Below, in pieces: positions 27,154-35,316 of a DNA stretch of 64,000 bases. Origin of the DNA: DATBAT01 sp963824805 (GTDB lineage Bacteria; Acidobacteriota; Terriglobia; Terriglobales; Acidobacteriaceae); assembly GCA_963824805.1 (NCBI GenBank), contig CAWGQZ010000087.1, positions 29,185 to 93,184 of the forward strand, in the 5' to 3' direction. Position 1 is the first letter of the stretch, and every line of letters starts with the position of its first letter. Below the pieces are notes generated by a model. That model was not told the DNA's origin, ran no database searches, and saw only the letters and a list, made by a program, of their open reading frames with translations. The translations under genes and the position numbers were made by a program.

Positions 27154-27311
27154 GGAGAATCAGGCAATCAGGATAGCAGAGGACGGGGTTGGCCGGTGGT
27201 TACGAAGATATTGTTCGGCAGACCCGATTCCCTCCGATTGCGACAATTTGCCCGCCGGGATGAAGATAAGATGAATCTGGAAAGAACACCCCAAGGAGAC
27301 CCAGCTGCCCT

Positions 27312-28421
27312 ATGAACGGAAAGTTTCGCGTCTTTGCCACTTGCGAGATCGGCGATGCAATAGATTTGTTGCGCGAGCGTGGATACGAAGTGGAGGTCTA
27401 TCCCAGGCCGGAAGCTCCTCCCAAAAACCTGATTATCGAAAAAGTGAAATCAGGAATTGACGGCCTGATCACAACCCTGCGCGACAAGATCGATGGTGAG
27501 ATATTCGACGCTGGCCGGGGCTCTTTGAAGGTGGTCGCGCAGATCGCCGTGGGTTTCGACAACATCAGCCGCGGCGACGCCAACCGCTGCAAAGTTCCCT
27601 TCACCCACACCGCCGACGTTCTGACCGAAGCAACCGCCGAGTTCGCCTTCTTCATGATGGGCGCCTTGGCCCGCCGCCTGTGGAGTGCCGAGCACCTGAC
27701 GCGAGAAAACAAGTGGGGATATTGGCATCCTTATCTGCCGTTTCTGGGCGATGAAGTTACCGGCAAAACAGTCGCTGTCATCGGCACCGGTAGAATTGGC
27801 CAGGCAATGATGAAGAAGTGCGCCGGCTTCGACATGAACATCCTGTGCTATACCCCGGAACCGCCGGTCGTCGAATATATCCAAGCAATGCAGCAGACGA
27901 TGGACCTGCGCCACACGCTCGGCATTTCCAAAGAAAAGAATTGGATTAAGATTTCCACGCTGGAGGACGCGTTACAACAGGCAGATTTCGTCAGCGTGCA
28001 TGTTCCCCTGCTGCGGGAGAAAGACAGCCCCAATCCTACATATCACCTCTTCAATGAGAAAACCCTGCGTAGCATGAAGCCCACGGCATTTTTGATCAAC
28101 ACCTCACGCGGGCCAGTGGTTGACGAGAATGCTCTGGCAAAAGCGCTCAAGGAAAATTGGATTGCTGGCGCTGCTTTGGACGTTTATGAGGAGGAGCCGT
28201 TGCCGACAAATTCTCCCTTGCGCGATCCTGAGATCGAAGACCGCTGCCGCCTTCTGCCTCACTTCGCCAGCGCGGCAAAGATCACCCGGCTCTCGAGGGA
28301 TCCGGAAAAAGGCATGGCAGGACGCACCGTTCAGGCTCTGATCGATGTGTTGGAAGGCAACTACGGTGGCGACGTCACCAAGATGCCGTATGTCGTCAAC
28401 AAGGAAGCCTTCATCAAATAG
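27312..28421 (+). CDS. D-2-hydroxyacid dehydrogenase (glyoxylate/phosphoglycerate dehydrogenase-like)
   Basis: 369 aa with the two-domain D-isomer dehydrogenase fold. The NAD motif is VAVIGTGRIGQAMMKK. The catalytic triad is readable: Arg in NTSRGPVVDE, Glu in YEEEPL and His in LLPHFASA. An insert of about 30 residues after the first Rossmann strand (VEYIQAMQQTMDLRHTLG) is longer than in SerA or GhrB, so the exact substrate (glycerate, glyoxylate, phosphoglycerate) is uncertain. There is no C-terminal ACT domain, which argues against a regulated SerA. Divergent from thrC-thrB. Confidence 0.88.
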   Translation: MNGKFRVFATCEIGDAIDLLRERGYEVEVYPRPEAPPKNLIIEKVKSGIDGLITTLRDKIDGEIFDAGRGSLKVVAQIAVGFDNISRGDANRCKVPFTHTADVLTEATAEFAFFMMGALARRLWSAEHLTRENKWGYWHPYLPFLGDEVTGKTVAVIGTGRIGQAMMKKCAGFDMNILCYTPEPPVVEYIQAMQQTMDLRHTLGISKEKNWIKISTLEDALQQADFVSVHVPLLREKDSPNPTYHLFNEKTLRSMKPTAFLINTSRGPVVDENALAKALKENWIAGAALDVYEEEPLPTNSPLRDPEIEDRCRLLPHFASAAKITRLSRDPEKGMAGRTVQALIDVLEGNYGGDVTKMPYVVNKEAFIK

Positions 28422-28435
28422 GTCTCCCTCAACCG

Positions 28436-29101
28436 CTAGCGGGACGTGCCGAGGTGAATCTTCGAGAGCAGTGTATGCGGGCCACCGTATAAGAACTCCA
28501 GCGCGATATTGCTTCCCATTACTCCCAATAGGCTGTAATTTCCCATGCGGAAAGCATCCTTGCCGTTGTAACGGTCCGGGTACCAGACATAAACCGCCGT
28601 CATCGTCCCCACGTACGGCGCCGCAACCGCTGAGACCGAAAATCCGCGATGGCCATCTTCGCCTCGACGCGCCATTACCGTTGAAATCATCGCGTTGCCC
28701 AGTCGCGGCAAGATGCCTTTACAGGCACAGCGATAATAGAGCGTATCTTCTTGGAATACCTCGGCCATTCCATACCGGGCGGAGGTAGTTACCGCAGCGA
28801 TGCCGAAGTTGGAAATGAACCGTTTGCCAAATGCCTCCGCACCCTGGCCCCACTCGGGTGGTGTGCTGTCAGCTTGATTGATTCCCGCGACCAGAGCCGC
28901 ACCCAAAATCGGATAAGGCCCAACGCTGTCGAAAATAAAATTGTGGAATTTGGTCCGTTCCGAAGGACGAACGTACGGTGGCGGGGATGTTGCGCGTACT
29001 GAGGACGGCGCCCCCGGAAGCTGATTGGCCGGCACAGCTTGAGCTACGCTCAGCGCCGATGAAGAGAAACTCAAGATGGCCAGAAATAAGTACTTCGTCA
29101 T
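28436..29101 (-). CDS. Exported conserved hypothetical protein
   Basis: 221 aa. Signal peptide MTKYLFLAILSFSSSALSVA, then a Pro/Ser-rich linker, then a domain with several short hydrophobic stretches (VGPYPILGAALVAGINQAD; GMAEVFQEDTLYYRCACKG; MGNYSLLGVMGSNIALEFLY). This looks like an outer-membrane-associated or periplasmic protein typical of Acidobacteriota, with no named function. I chose the start at 29101 because the signal peptide begins there with a GGGG upstream; 29146 is a second option, and the frame stays open to 29374. Confidence 0.7.
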   Translation of the reverse strand: MTKYLFLAILSFSSSALSVAQAVPANQLPGAPSSVRATSPPPYVRPSERTKFHNFIFDSVGPYPILGAALVAGINQADSTPPEWGQGAEAFGKRFISNFGIAAVTTSARYGMAEVFQEDTLYYRCACKGILPRLGNAMISTVMARRGEDGHRGFSVSAVAAPYVGTMTAVYVWYPDRYNGKDAFRMGNYSLLGVMGSNIALEFLYGGPHTLLSKIHLGTSR

Positions 29102-29254
29102 AAACCCCGATCTTCCAGCAGAGCGGAATTGATTCTGTGCCTTCATCTTTGCACAATATGTGCGCAAGGAGATCAAGTTGCGTAGGGACCTTCGGTACAG
29201 CGGGAACAAATGTGGGAAGCCAACGCAGTTGCCGGACGATCCTCCCCCAAAACT

Positions 29255-29333
29255 TGTCATCCTGAGGAGCGCTTTTGCGCGGAAGGATCCCTCCCGCCAG
29301 TCAGTGCCGTCGCGAGGGATCCTTCGCATGACA
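29255..29333. repeat. Dispersed hairpin repeat (gtcatcctgagg... type)
   Basis: The element opens tgtcatcctgaggagc and closes catgaca. The central arms gaaggatccctc (29282-29293) and gagggatccttc (29314-29325) pair perfectly over 12 bp around a 20-nt loop. This sequence type is widely dispersed between genes in acidobacterial genomes as I know them. It fills the gap between the exported hypothetical gene and dienelactone hydrolase. The remaining gap bases show nothing else. Confidence 0.6.
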
Positions 29334-29349
29334 TTCGAGACCCACTCAA

Positions 29350-30135
29350 TCACTTCCCCAGCAAATTCCTCCACCGCTCCCAGGCATCACTGCGAGCCTT
29401 CTTATTGGCGTCGTTAGCGTCCGGGGCCTCCCCAGCCCGCATAAAGCCATGTCCGGCACCTTCATACGTCACCGGTTCAAATGTCTTTCCGGCCGCCTTC
29501 ATTTGCGCGACGGCATCCGGAAGTGTGGCACCGATCCGCGCGTCGTTGCCGGCATAGAACCCATACACTGGAGCCTTAATCCGCGCCATCGCGTCCTTGT
29601 CCGGCGGCGGCCCATAAAATACAAACGCCCCCGCCAGGTCTCCGCGATTGGTAGCGAAGCGGAACGTCTGCCCGCCACCCCAGCAAAAACCACCCACGAA
29701 CAACTTGCCATTCGAGGACGGAATCTTGTTGGCATAGTCAGAGACTGCGTTCAAGTCAGCCGTTACCTGGTCCGGATTCAGATGACTGACCGCCTCGGTG
29801 ACCTTATCCTGGGAGAATTCCGTGCTGCGCCCGCCATTCGGCCCCATACCTGATAACAGATCCGGGGCCACCGCGATATAGCCGGCGGCTGCAACCTGGT
29901 CGGCCAGGTCCTGCACCCAGTCCGACATGCCGAAGATTTCGTGGATCAACACCACCACCGGCCGCTTTTCCTTCGACTCGGGATACACCACGAATGTCTC
30001 CACCGAGCGTCCATCGTGTTTCACCGTCACCCACTCCCGGTGGCGCGGTGACTTTTCCAGTTGCGTACGCGCCCAATCCTGTGCCCAAAGCGATTGTGCC
30101 GCGATAACCAGCAGTAAGATAACGATGCGTTTCAT
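29350..30135 (-). CDS. Exported dienelactone hydrolase family protein
   Basis: 261-aa alpha/beta-hydrolase. Signal peptide MKRIVILLLVIAAQSLWAQ, then the DLH domain. The nucleophile is Cys in GGFCWGGGQTF, as in true dienelactone hydrolases, the acid is in YAGNDARIG, and the catalytic His is in EGAGHGFMRAG. Substrates of exported members are unknown; the natural reaction class is hydrolysis of lactones or esters. A 48-nt gap separates it from the DinB gene upstream on the same strand. Confidence 0.9.
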   Translation of the reverse strand: MKRIVILLLVIAAQSLWAQDWARTQLEKSPRHREWVTVKHDGRSVETFVVYPESKEKRPVVVLIHEIFGMSDWVQDLADQVAAAGYIAVAPDLLSGMGPNGGRSTEFSQDKVTEAVSHLNPDQVTADLNAVSDYANKIPSSNGKLFVGGFCWGGGQTFRFATNRGDLAGAFVFYGPPPDKDAMARIKAPVYGFYAGNDARIGATLPDAVAQMKAAGKTFEPVTYEGAGHGFMRAGEAPDANDANKKARSDAWERWRNLLGK

Positions 30136-30183
30136 AGTTCCTCTTTCTTTTATCCAAAGATTTTGCCGGCCGAAATTGCTGTA

Positions 30184-30738
30184 TTAACCAGAACTGTGTC
30201 CGGTGCACTGCAATACGCCCAGATAGAGACTCCAAGGCCCAACTGCTTCTCTATATTGATAGGCGAGTATCCGGGAAATCTGATGCAGATGAGTCAGGTC
30301 ATGCGTTGCCCAAGTGGAGAGCAGTTGTGCCAGCGTCACGACTCCCAGGACAGGATGCCGTCCTCGGCGCTCGAAATCCTCCGGCCCCAGCTTTAAAGCG
30401 TGCAACTCTTTCAAGTTTTCGGAACGAACTCGGGCGAATTCTTCCAGCAACTGCTCCAGCGATTTCGTACGTGGCCCCCGCTTGTGTCCCCCGCGATCAA
30501 ATGGTCGGAATGTTTCATTCTCTCCGAATTCGAGAATCATCCTTACCCGCGGAATCCAGTCGGTACCTTCGCCGTGAATAAGATGCTCGACCACTTCGGT
30601 CGCGCTCCAGGTCTTTTCCCCTTCATCCCGCAAGACCCAGTCTTCCGGCAAGCCGCGCAGCAGCGCATCGAGAGCCGCCGGCGTACGAGTGAGCAGCGAA
30701 ATTGTCTGCTTTAAATTATGTCCCATCATGTTCCTCAA
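30184..30738 (-). CDS. DinB-fold protein
   Basis: 184-aa cytoplasmic DinB_2-type protein. The conserved metal-site histidines lie in TEVVEHLIHGE and in HDLTHLHQISR, matching the three-His site of the fold. N-terminal starts at Met1, 4 and 5 are equally plausible. One of five DinB-fold genes in the 15-33 kb stretch; this one is intact. Possible function is thiol-dependent transfer or detoxification, inferred from the fold only. Confidence 0.85.
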   Translation of the reverse strand: MRNMMGHNLKQTISLLTRTPAALDALLRGLPEDWVLRDEGEKTWSATEVVEHLIHGEGTDWIPRVRMILEFGENETFRPFDRGGHKRGPRTKSLEQLLEEFARVRSENLKELHALKLGPEDFERRGRHPVLGVVTLAQLLSTWATHDLTHLHQISRILAYQYREAVGPWSLYLGVLQCTGHSSG

Positions 30739-30822
30739 AAATGGAAACCGGTTCGCCGATCATCCTAGCTACCTAGTGCCGTCTCCTTCAAGCGCCGCCT
30801 AGGAACCCCCACAAAGCCGCTG

Positions 30823-30849
30823 TCGACAAGGACAAAGTATCGGTATAAG
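30823..30849 (+). promoter_or_regulatory. Possible promoter for the exported protein at 30888
   Basis: TCGACA (30823-30828) and TATAAG (30844-30849) are separated by 15 nt, shorter than ideal. Position fits the following gene, which starts with TTG. Confidence 0.3.
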
Positions 30850-30887
30850 CTAAGCGGCATTTTGAACTAGGAATCGAGATTAAGCAT

Positions 30888-31757
30888 TTGAAGAATCTGG
30901 TTAGAAACGGCCGCTTCTGGTGCAGCGTCACTGTTGCTTTGTTCCTCGCTGCACTCTCTTGTCCGGCCCATGCCGCTGACAAAAATCCGGACGATCTCAT
31001 CGCCAAACATCTTAATTCAATCGGCACCGCGGAGGCTCGCTCCGCTCTTAAGTCGCTCGCCATCCAGGGCACTCTACGCTTCAAGATATTGGTCGGCGGG
31101 GCTGGTGAAGCTGTCGGCAGCTGGGGACGCGTATCTGAACTGCGCAAATCAAACTTCGTGATGCGCTTCGGAACCGGGAACTGGCGTGGGGAACAATTTA
31201 TCTACGACGGCAACAAACCCACGTTTGCGGCCGCGACTCTCACTCACGAGTACACCACCTTCGCACAGTTCGTCAGCGGCCATGACTTCATCATCAAAGA
31301 CGGCGTCCTGGGAGGAATACTCTCCACGGCCTGGGCGCTTGAAAACCTCGACCCAAACCGGCTCAAGCTCCACTCCATAGGGCACAAAAAAATAGATGGC
31401 CACGAAATGGATGGTATCGAGTGTTTTCCAAAGGGCGGCAGTGATATGACGGTCAAGATGTATTTTGACCCTGACACCCACCGTCATATAATGACCATCT
31501 ATTCAGTCGAGAACGTACCCCGGAACGTCGACAACGGCATCAACCGCAGCGCTCAGCAACAACAGCTTCGCTATACCATCGAAGAACACTTCAGCGAATT
31601 CCAGCCCTTCGAGGCGATCATGCTGCCGCATCATTACGATCTCCAGTACACCGAGGAGCTGCAGAATGGCTCAACCCGCATCTACGATTGGGACATGACC
31701 GCCGACAACATTCACAGCAATGTCCAGCTTGATCCGTCGAATTTTCAGCTTAAGTAG
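30888..31757 (+). CDS. Exported protein, possibly LolA/LolB-like
   Basis: 289 aa. Signal peptide to about residue 30 (ALSCPAHAA), then a beta-rich domain with repeated short strands (GTLRFKILVGG, FVMRFGTGNWRGEQFIYDG, KMYFDPDTHRHIMTIYSVE). The N-terminal pattern PDDLIAKHLNSIGTAEARSA is like that of outer-membrane lipoprotein-sorting-type proteins of Acidobacteriota. The start codon is TTG. No catalytic motif is visible, so function remains open. Confidence 0.65.
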   Translation: MKNLVRNGRFWCSVTVALFLAALSCPAHAADKNPDDLIAKHLNSIGTAEARSALKSLAIQGTLRFKILVGGAGEAVGSWGRVSELRKSNFVMRFGTGNWRGEQFIYDGNKPTFAAATLTHEYTTFAQFVSGHDFIIKDGVLGGILSTAWALENLDPNRLKLHSIGHKKIDGHEMDGIECFPKGGSDMTVKMYFDPDTHRHIMTIYSVENVPRNVDNGINRSAQQQQLRYTIEEHFSEFQPFEAIMLPHHYDLQYTEELQNGSTRIYDWDMTADNIHSNVQLDPSNFQLK

Positions 31758-32016
31758 CTTGCGGATCCAACAACATGCCCGTCCAGAGGCGCGTCTGGGC
31801 TGCGTCCCCGACCTGAAGTGTTGCGGCTCTCCGCCAGAGTCAATATTTGAGTCCGCAGGGAACGCCGAATGCGTCAATCTGCTTTAGGCGCTGTCAGCAG
31901 GTTTCCTCTTTCTGCAGATAGCTGTCAGAAGGACCATCGAATTCGGATGCTGCCGCCCCACTTCTCGCGAAGTACGCGAGAAATGGGGCACCCGCTTCCC
32001 TTACTGGCTAGAGCTA
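31758..32016. other. Intergenic gap with one hairpin
   Basis: 259 nt between the exported protein and the ExbD-like gene, whose 3' ends face each other. Apart from the hairpin at 31956-31988 I see no gene, RNA or promoter. Confidence 0.5.
31956..31988. repeat. Strong hairpin, probable dispersed repeat
   Basis: ccccacttctcgcg and cgcgagaaatgggg pair at 13 of 14 positions around a 5-nt loop (aagta). It is flanked by gcaccc. There is no T-run on either strand, so it is not a classical terminator, but its position between convergent 3' ends would suit a bidirectional transcription block. Confidence 0.55.
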
Positions 32017-32475
32017 CTACCTTGAACGGTTTGCCGAGATCACCAACATCGACAAGCCTTTGGGAGGCACTAATTCTCTGGTGTCACCTGCGTCTCGCTG
32101 GTCAGCGAGTAAGGTGACTCCTTCGATGCCGGCTGCTTGCACCGCATCTATGACTTTGACGACGCTGGCATAGGGAGTGCGAGCATCCGCCTTGATGTAG
32201 AGGACCTTGGTTTTCTTTCCCGCCTCTTTGAGTTGCTTTGCCAAGTCGGCGGGTCTGATGGGATTGGTTCGCAGATACGTAGTGCCGTCTTGCGTGATGG
32301 CGACGACCAAGGCATCTTCTTTGTCGGCATTGGGTACGGCCACGGCATTACTGGTAGCGGGCATTTGGACGCTGATGCCGCGTCGCATCGGGACCGACGG
32401 CGATTGCGCAACGGACCGCAGTGTGACGCCCGCTAGAGTGAGAGTGATCAAACATATTCGGAGGACGTACTTCAT
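32017..32475 (-). CDS. ExbD/TolR-like periplasmic domain with a signal peptide
   Basis: 152 aa. The C-terminal part (about 50-150) is an ExbD/TolR periplasmic domain: ALVVAITQDGTTYLRTNPI, ALIKADARTPYASVV-type strands and VVKVIDAVQAAGIEGVTLLA. The N-terminus is a signal-peptide-like MKYVLRICLITLTLAGVTLR ending SVAQ. It lacks the membrane helix with the essential Asp that ExbD/TolR use with the proton channel. It may be a soluble periplasmic protein that binds peptidoglycan or partner proteins without energy coupling. AGGAGC lies 5 nt before the ATG, and a long dyad (32497-32524) sits just upstream. Confidence 0.75.
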   Translation of the reverse strand: MKYVLRICLITLTLAGVTLRSVAQSPSVPMRRGISVQMPATSNAVAVPNADKEDALVVAITQDGTTYLRTNPIRPADLAKQLKEAGKKTKVLYIKADARTPYASVVKVIDAVQAAGIEGVTLLADQRDAGDTRELVPPKGLSMLVISANRSR

Positions 32476-32496
32476 GGCTTGCTCCTTTTGCTTCTC

Positions 32497-32528
32497 CTAG
32501 TGTTCTATATAACTAGTACACTAGTCAA
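32497..32528 (-). promoter_or_regulatory. Long dyad overlapping a promoter, candidate operator
   Basis: ctagtgt (32497-32503) and acactag (32518-32524) form a perfect 7-bp inverted repeat with a 14-nt centre. The minus strand also reads ACTAGTGTACTAGT here. It overlaps a TTGACT -35 (32523-32528) and a possible -10 TAGAAC (32502-32507, spacer 15). The layout resembles operators of YtrA-type GntR repressors (inference). No such regulator is encoded nearby. Confidence 0.45.
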
Positions 32529-32625
32529 GAGCAAAATTTGTGCAACGCGAGCAAATGTTTCTGGGTCGTGCCCAGCCCTACCCAATGGCCAGCGCGCTAC
32601 GATTCTTGATTTTCGGGAAGGCCGG

Positions 32626-33255
32626 CTAAGCCGCCTGGCTTTCGGCAGCTCGACGAATGACCCAAGCTTGCCACAGGTGGCGCTTCTCATGCGCCGCGAT
32701 GACGTGCAGGCCGGTAGCGAGGGAAAGGCGGATACCGGGCAAGAGGGGGTTTGGAAATCGGACCGTGGCCAGGTCTAGTCTGGAATGGTCGCGAAGAAAG
32801 GCGCGCACCTCATCCTGGGAGGCCCGAAAACTGGCGAAGGCGGTTGATAGGAAGGGAGCCGCGCCGGGCTGGATGATTCGCTGTGCCTTGAATCGAAACG
32901 GCCTCCTCGCAGGTGGTGCTATGGTTTTCACGAACCATCGTCCTACCAATCCTGGGATGGCCGGCCTGCGCCGGAGCCGGCTTTTCTCCCGAGCGCGAAT
33001 AGCCGCGCCCTCCATTGCGCCCATATAGATACGGTTGGTGATGGCAAGATGGTCAAAACATTGAGCCACGCTCCACGAATCGCAGCGGGCGCGCCAACAG
33101 CCGTGTTCCTCGCTGAGACCTGCCACCAAATGCTGGGCGTCACGGTCGACTGCGTCGAGTTGTTGCTCTAGATCTTTGATGTCAGACGCAGGCTCTTCCA
33201 TTTCCCTTACGGTAGAGCATGAAGGGGCGAACTGCCAATAGGCTCTATTGTCCAA
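32626..33255 (-). CDS. DinB-fold protein
   Basis: 209 aa (191 aa if the Met at 33201 is used, which has AAGGGA just upstream). DinB_2-type fold: first His in QCFDHLAITNR, last helix HVIAAHEKRHLWQAWV with two His. The middle is long and Arg-rich (REKSRLRRRPAIPGLVGRW). Intact and on the minus strand, 150 nt from the ExbD-like gene. The fifth DinB-fold gene of this region. Confidence 0.82.
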   Translation of the reverse strand: MDNRAYWQFAPSCSTVREMEEPASDIKDLEQQLDAVDRDAQHLVAGLSEEHGCWRARCDSWSVAQCFDHLAITNRIYMGAMEGAAIRAREKSRLRRRPAIPGLVGRWFVKTIAPPARRPFRFKAQRIIQPGAAPFLSTAFASFRASQDEVRAFLRDHSRLDLATVRFPNPLLPGIRLSLATGLHVIAAHEKRHLWQAWVIRRAAESQAA

Positions 33256-33339
33256 ATTCCTGTTGACGTATTCTCGCTAGTGAACCAACGTGCTAAATGA
33301 AATTCCCGCATCTAGGTAGAACCCACCATCCATTATCCC

Positions 33340-33345
33340 TATAAT
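33340..33345 (+). promoter_or_regulatory. Probable -10 box of the tol-pal operon
   Basis: TATAAT, 27 nt before the tolQ ATG. The -35 candidate 17 nt upstream (TAGAAC) is weak. Confidence 0.4.
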
Positions 33346-33372
33346 CGAACACAAGGTTTTCTCTAAACAATC

Positions 33373-34092
33373 ATGCACTTCTATCCCCTGCTTGCTCTTT
33401 TCGTTGGCGGCGAGATCGTCGATTTGGTGGGCGAAACCGGCCCGGTCGCTAAAACTGTGCTCGTTCTGTTACTGATCTTCAGCCTGATTTCATGGGCTAT
33501 CATTCTTTCCAAGTGGGGAGTGCTGCGGCGGGCGCGGGTGCAGAGTGGACGCTTTCTGCGCGCCTTCCGGAAGGCACAGCGCTTGCAGGATGTTGCCGCC
33601 GTGGCTGATCAGTTCCGTCCCAGCCCTCTGGTAGGAGTCTTCGAGGGCGGGTTCGAGGAATTCCGCCGCCAGATGGGCAACAACGGCACCGTGGTGAGCG
33701 TGACCGCGGTGCAGCGCGCCATGCAGATTGCAAATTCGGAAGAGCTGACGCGGTTCGAGCGCAATCTTCCCTGGCTGGCGATCACCGGCGCGGTCACTCC
33801 GTTTGTCGGGCTCTTCGGCACCGTATGGGGCATCATCGATGCCTTTCACGGACTGGGCACTGCCGGCGCCGCAACATTGCGCGCAGTTGCTCCTGGTATT
33901 TCGGAAGCTCTTATTACTACCGCCGCGGGTCTGGCGGCCGCCATCCCCGCCGTCATTGCTTATAACCTGATTGGCGGATCGATTCGAGAGTTTGCTTCCC
34001 GCGGGGACGACTTCGCGCTGGAAATGTTAAATGCCGTTGAGCGCCAGCAGCCCCAGGGTTCCTATCGCACAGCAGAAGAGGTCCGGCGCTAA
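33373..34092 (+). CDS. tolQ: Tol-Pal proton channel subunit TolQ
   Basis: 239-aa MotA/TolQ/ExbB family protein of the inner membrane. Helix 1 lies at about residues 22-45. Helix 2 carries NLPWLAITGAVTPFVGLFGT and helix 3 ISEALITTAAGLAAAIPAV, the pore-lining pair with the conserved Thr and Gly residues. With TolR it uses the proton gradient to drive TolA and keep the outer membrane invaginating during division. First gene of a complete tolQRAB-pal-cpoB operon, sharing 1 nt with tolR. Confidence 0.94.
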   Translation: MHFYPLLALFVGGEIVDLVGETGPVAKTVLVLLLIFSLISWAIILSKWGVLRRARVQSGRFLRAFRKAQRLQDVAAVADQFRPSPLVGVFEGGFEEFRRQMGNNGTVVSVTAVQRAMQIANSEELTRFERNLPWLAITGAVTPFVGLFGTVWGIIDAFHGLGTAGAATLRAVAPGISEALITTAAGLAAAIPAVIAYNLIGGSIREFASRGDDFALEMLNAVERQQPQGSYRTAEEVRR

Positions 34093-34514
34093 TGGCTTTC
34101 ACGGCTGCCAACGGACGTACCCAGACTTCAATGTCCGACATCAACATCACGCCGCTGGTCGACGTGGTGCTGGTGCTGCTCATCATCTTCATGGTGACGG
34201 CCCCGGTGTTGCAGTCTGGGATTGAAGTCAACGTGCCTAAGACCCGTACCGTGAAGGAGATCACCGAAGAGCGCATGGTGATCTCGATCGACAAGCAACA
34301 GCGTGTCTTCATGGGCAACGATCCGGTTAACATCAACGAAATCGGAGAGAGGTTGCACCAGAAGGTGCGCGATCCGTCGCGCCAGTTCATCTTTGTGCGC
34401 GCGGATGAGGACGTGCCCTTCGGAGCTTTTGCCACGGTCATGGACGCGGTGAAGAGTTCCGGAATCACAAACGTCAGCATTGTGACCCAGCCGCTGCAGA
34501 GCCATGGCAAGTAG
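34092..34514 (+). CDS. tolR: Tol-Pal subunit TolR (ExbD/TolR family)
   Basis: 140 aa. One transmembrane helix near residues 20-42 with the conserved proton-handling Asp24 in TPLVDVVLVLLIIFMVTAP. A periplasmic domain follows, ending AVKSSGITNVSIVTQPL. It overlaps tolQ by 1 nt and tolA by 11 nt, so the three are translationally linked. Compare the anchorless homologue at 32017. Confidence 0.94.
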   Translation: MAFTAANGRTQTSMSDINITPLVDVVLVLLIIFMVTAPVLQSGIEVNVPKTRTVKEITEERMVISIDKQQRVFMGNDPVNINEIGERLHQKVRDPSRQFIFVRADEDVPFGAFATVMDAVKSSGITNVSIVTQPLQSHGK

Positions 34515-35298
34515 CGCAGAAATCTTTTTCGAGCACGACCGCTGGGCAAGAAACCTTACCTGGTCGGCGGTACTGCACGTCGCGATTGCCGCAGCCATCG
34601 TCGGCTACGCGGTATTTGCGCCCAGTAATAGCGGCTCGGGATGGGGTGCGGGCGGCGGTGGTGACGCCATTGGCGTCAATCTGGTGAGCACCGTTCCCTT
34701 GCCTGCGACGCATGCGGAAAAAGAACAGGTCCTGGCCAACGAGTCGAAGGGTGTAGCGCAGTCGCTGCCCAAGCCGGAGGAAAAGGTCGAGCCGGAAGCA
34801 ATCGAGATTCCGGACAAAGACGTTAAGGTAAAAAAGCAGAAGCCCGAGCCCAGTGCCACCAAGCGGAAGCCTGAGCCACAACCGGTGGAGGAAGCGCATA
34901 ACGTAGTCCCGTTCGGACAGGGTGGCCCGGTAAGCGGGCCCTATGGGACATTCAGCGCAGCGGGGGCCAAGGGCGGATTCGGCTTCACCGGCGGTGGTGG
35001 AGATTTCGGCAGCCGCTACGCCTGGTACGTGAGAGTAGTACAGCAGAAAGTTTCGGAAAATTGGCAGAAGTACGAGGTGGATCCAAGCATCACTCAGGCG
35101 CAGCGAGTGTACATAACCTTCGATGTGATGCGCGACGGGCATCCGGCAAATGTCCGCGTAGAGACCTCAAGCGGAGTGCCATCACTCGATCAATCGGCAA
35201 CGCGGGCGATTCAGCGCATTGACACCTTTGGTGCACTGCCCCCCGATTATTCCGGGAATAAGGTTTCCGTAGAGTTCTGGTTTGATTACAAAAGGTAG
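34504..35298 (+). CDS. tolA: TolA/TonB-type energy transducer
   Basis: 264 aa. Inner-membrane helix at about 18-39, a Lys/Glu/Pro-rich periplasmic stalk (about 75-135: PEEKVEPEAIEIPDKDVKVK), a Gly-rich hinge, and a C-terminal TonB-like domain (about 170-264: YAWYVRVVQQKVSENWQKYE, then VEFWFDYKR). The short stalk differs from the long helical TolA of Proteobacteria. Its position between tolR and tolB makes it the operon's transducer. Confidence 0.9.
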   Translation: MASSAEIFFEHDRWARNLTWSAVLHVAIAAAIVGYAVFAPSNSGSGWGAGGGGDAIGVNLVSTVPLPATHAEKEQVLANESKGVAQSLPKPEEKVEPEAIEIPDKDVKVKKQKPEPSATKRKPEPQPVEEAHNVVPFGQGGPVSGPYGTFSAAGAKGGFGFTGGGGDFGSRYAWYVRVVQQKVSENWQKYEVDPSITQAQRVYITFDVMRDGHPANVRVETSSGVPSLDQSATRAIQRIDTFGALPPDYSGNKVSVEFWFDYKR

Positions 35299-35316
35299 GT
35301 GGGTTGTTTGGGAATT

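Noticed and set aside
29449..29853. Plus-strand open frame opposite dienelactone hydrolase
   Set aside because: Antisense shadow of a well-supported gene, without a ribosome site or similarity.
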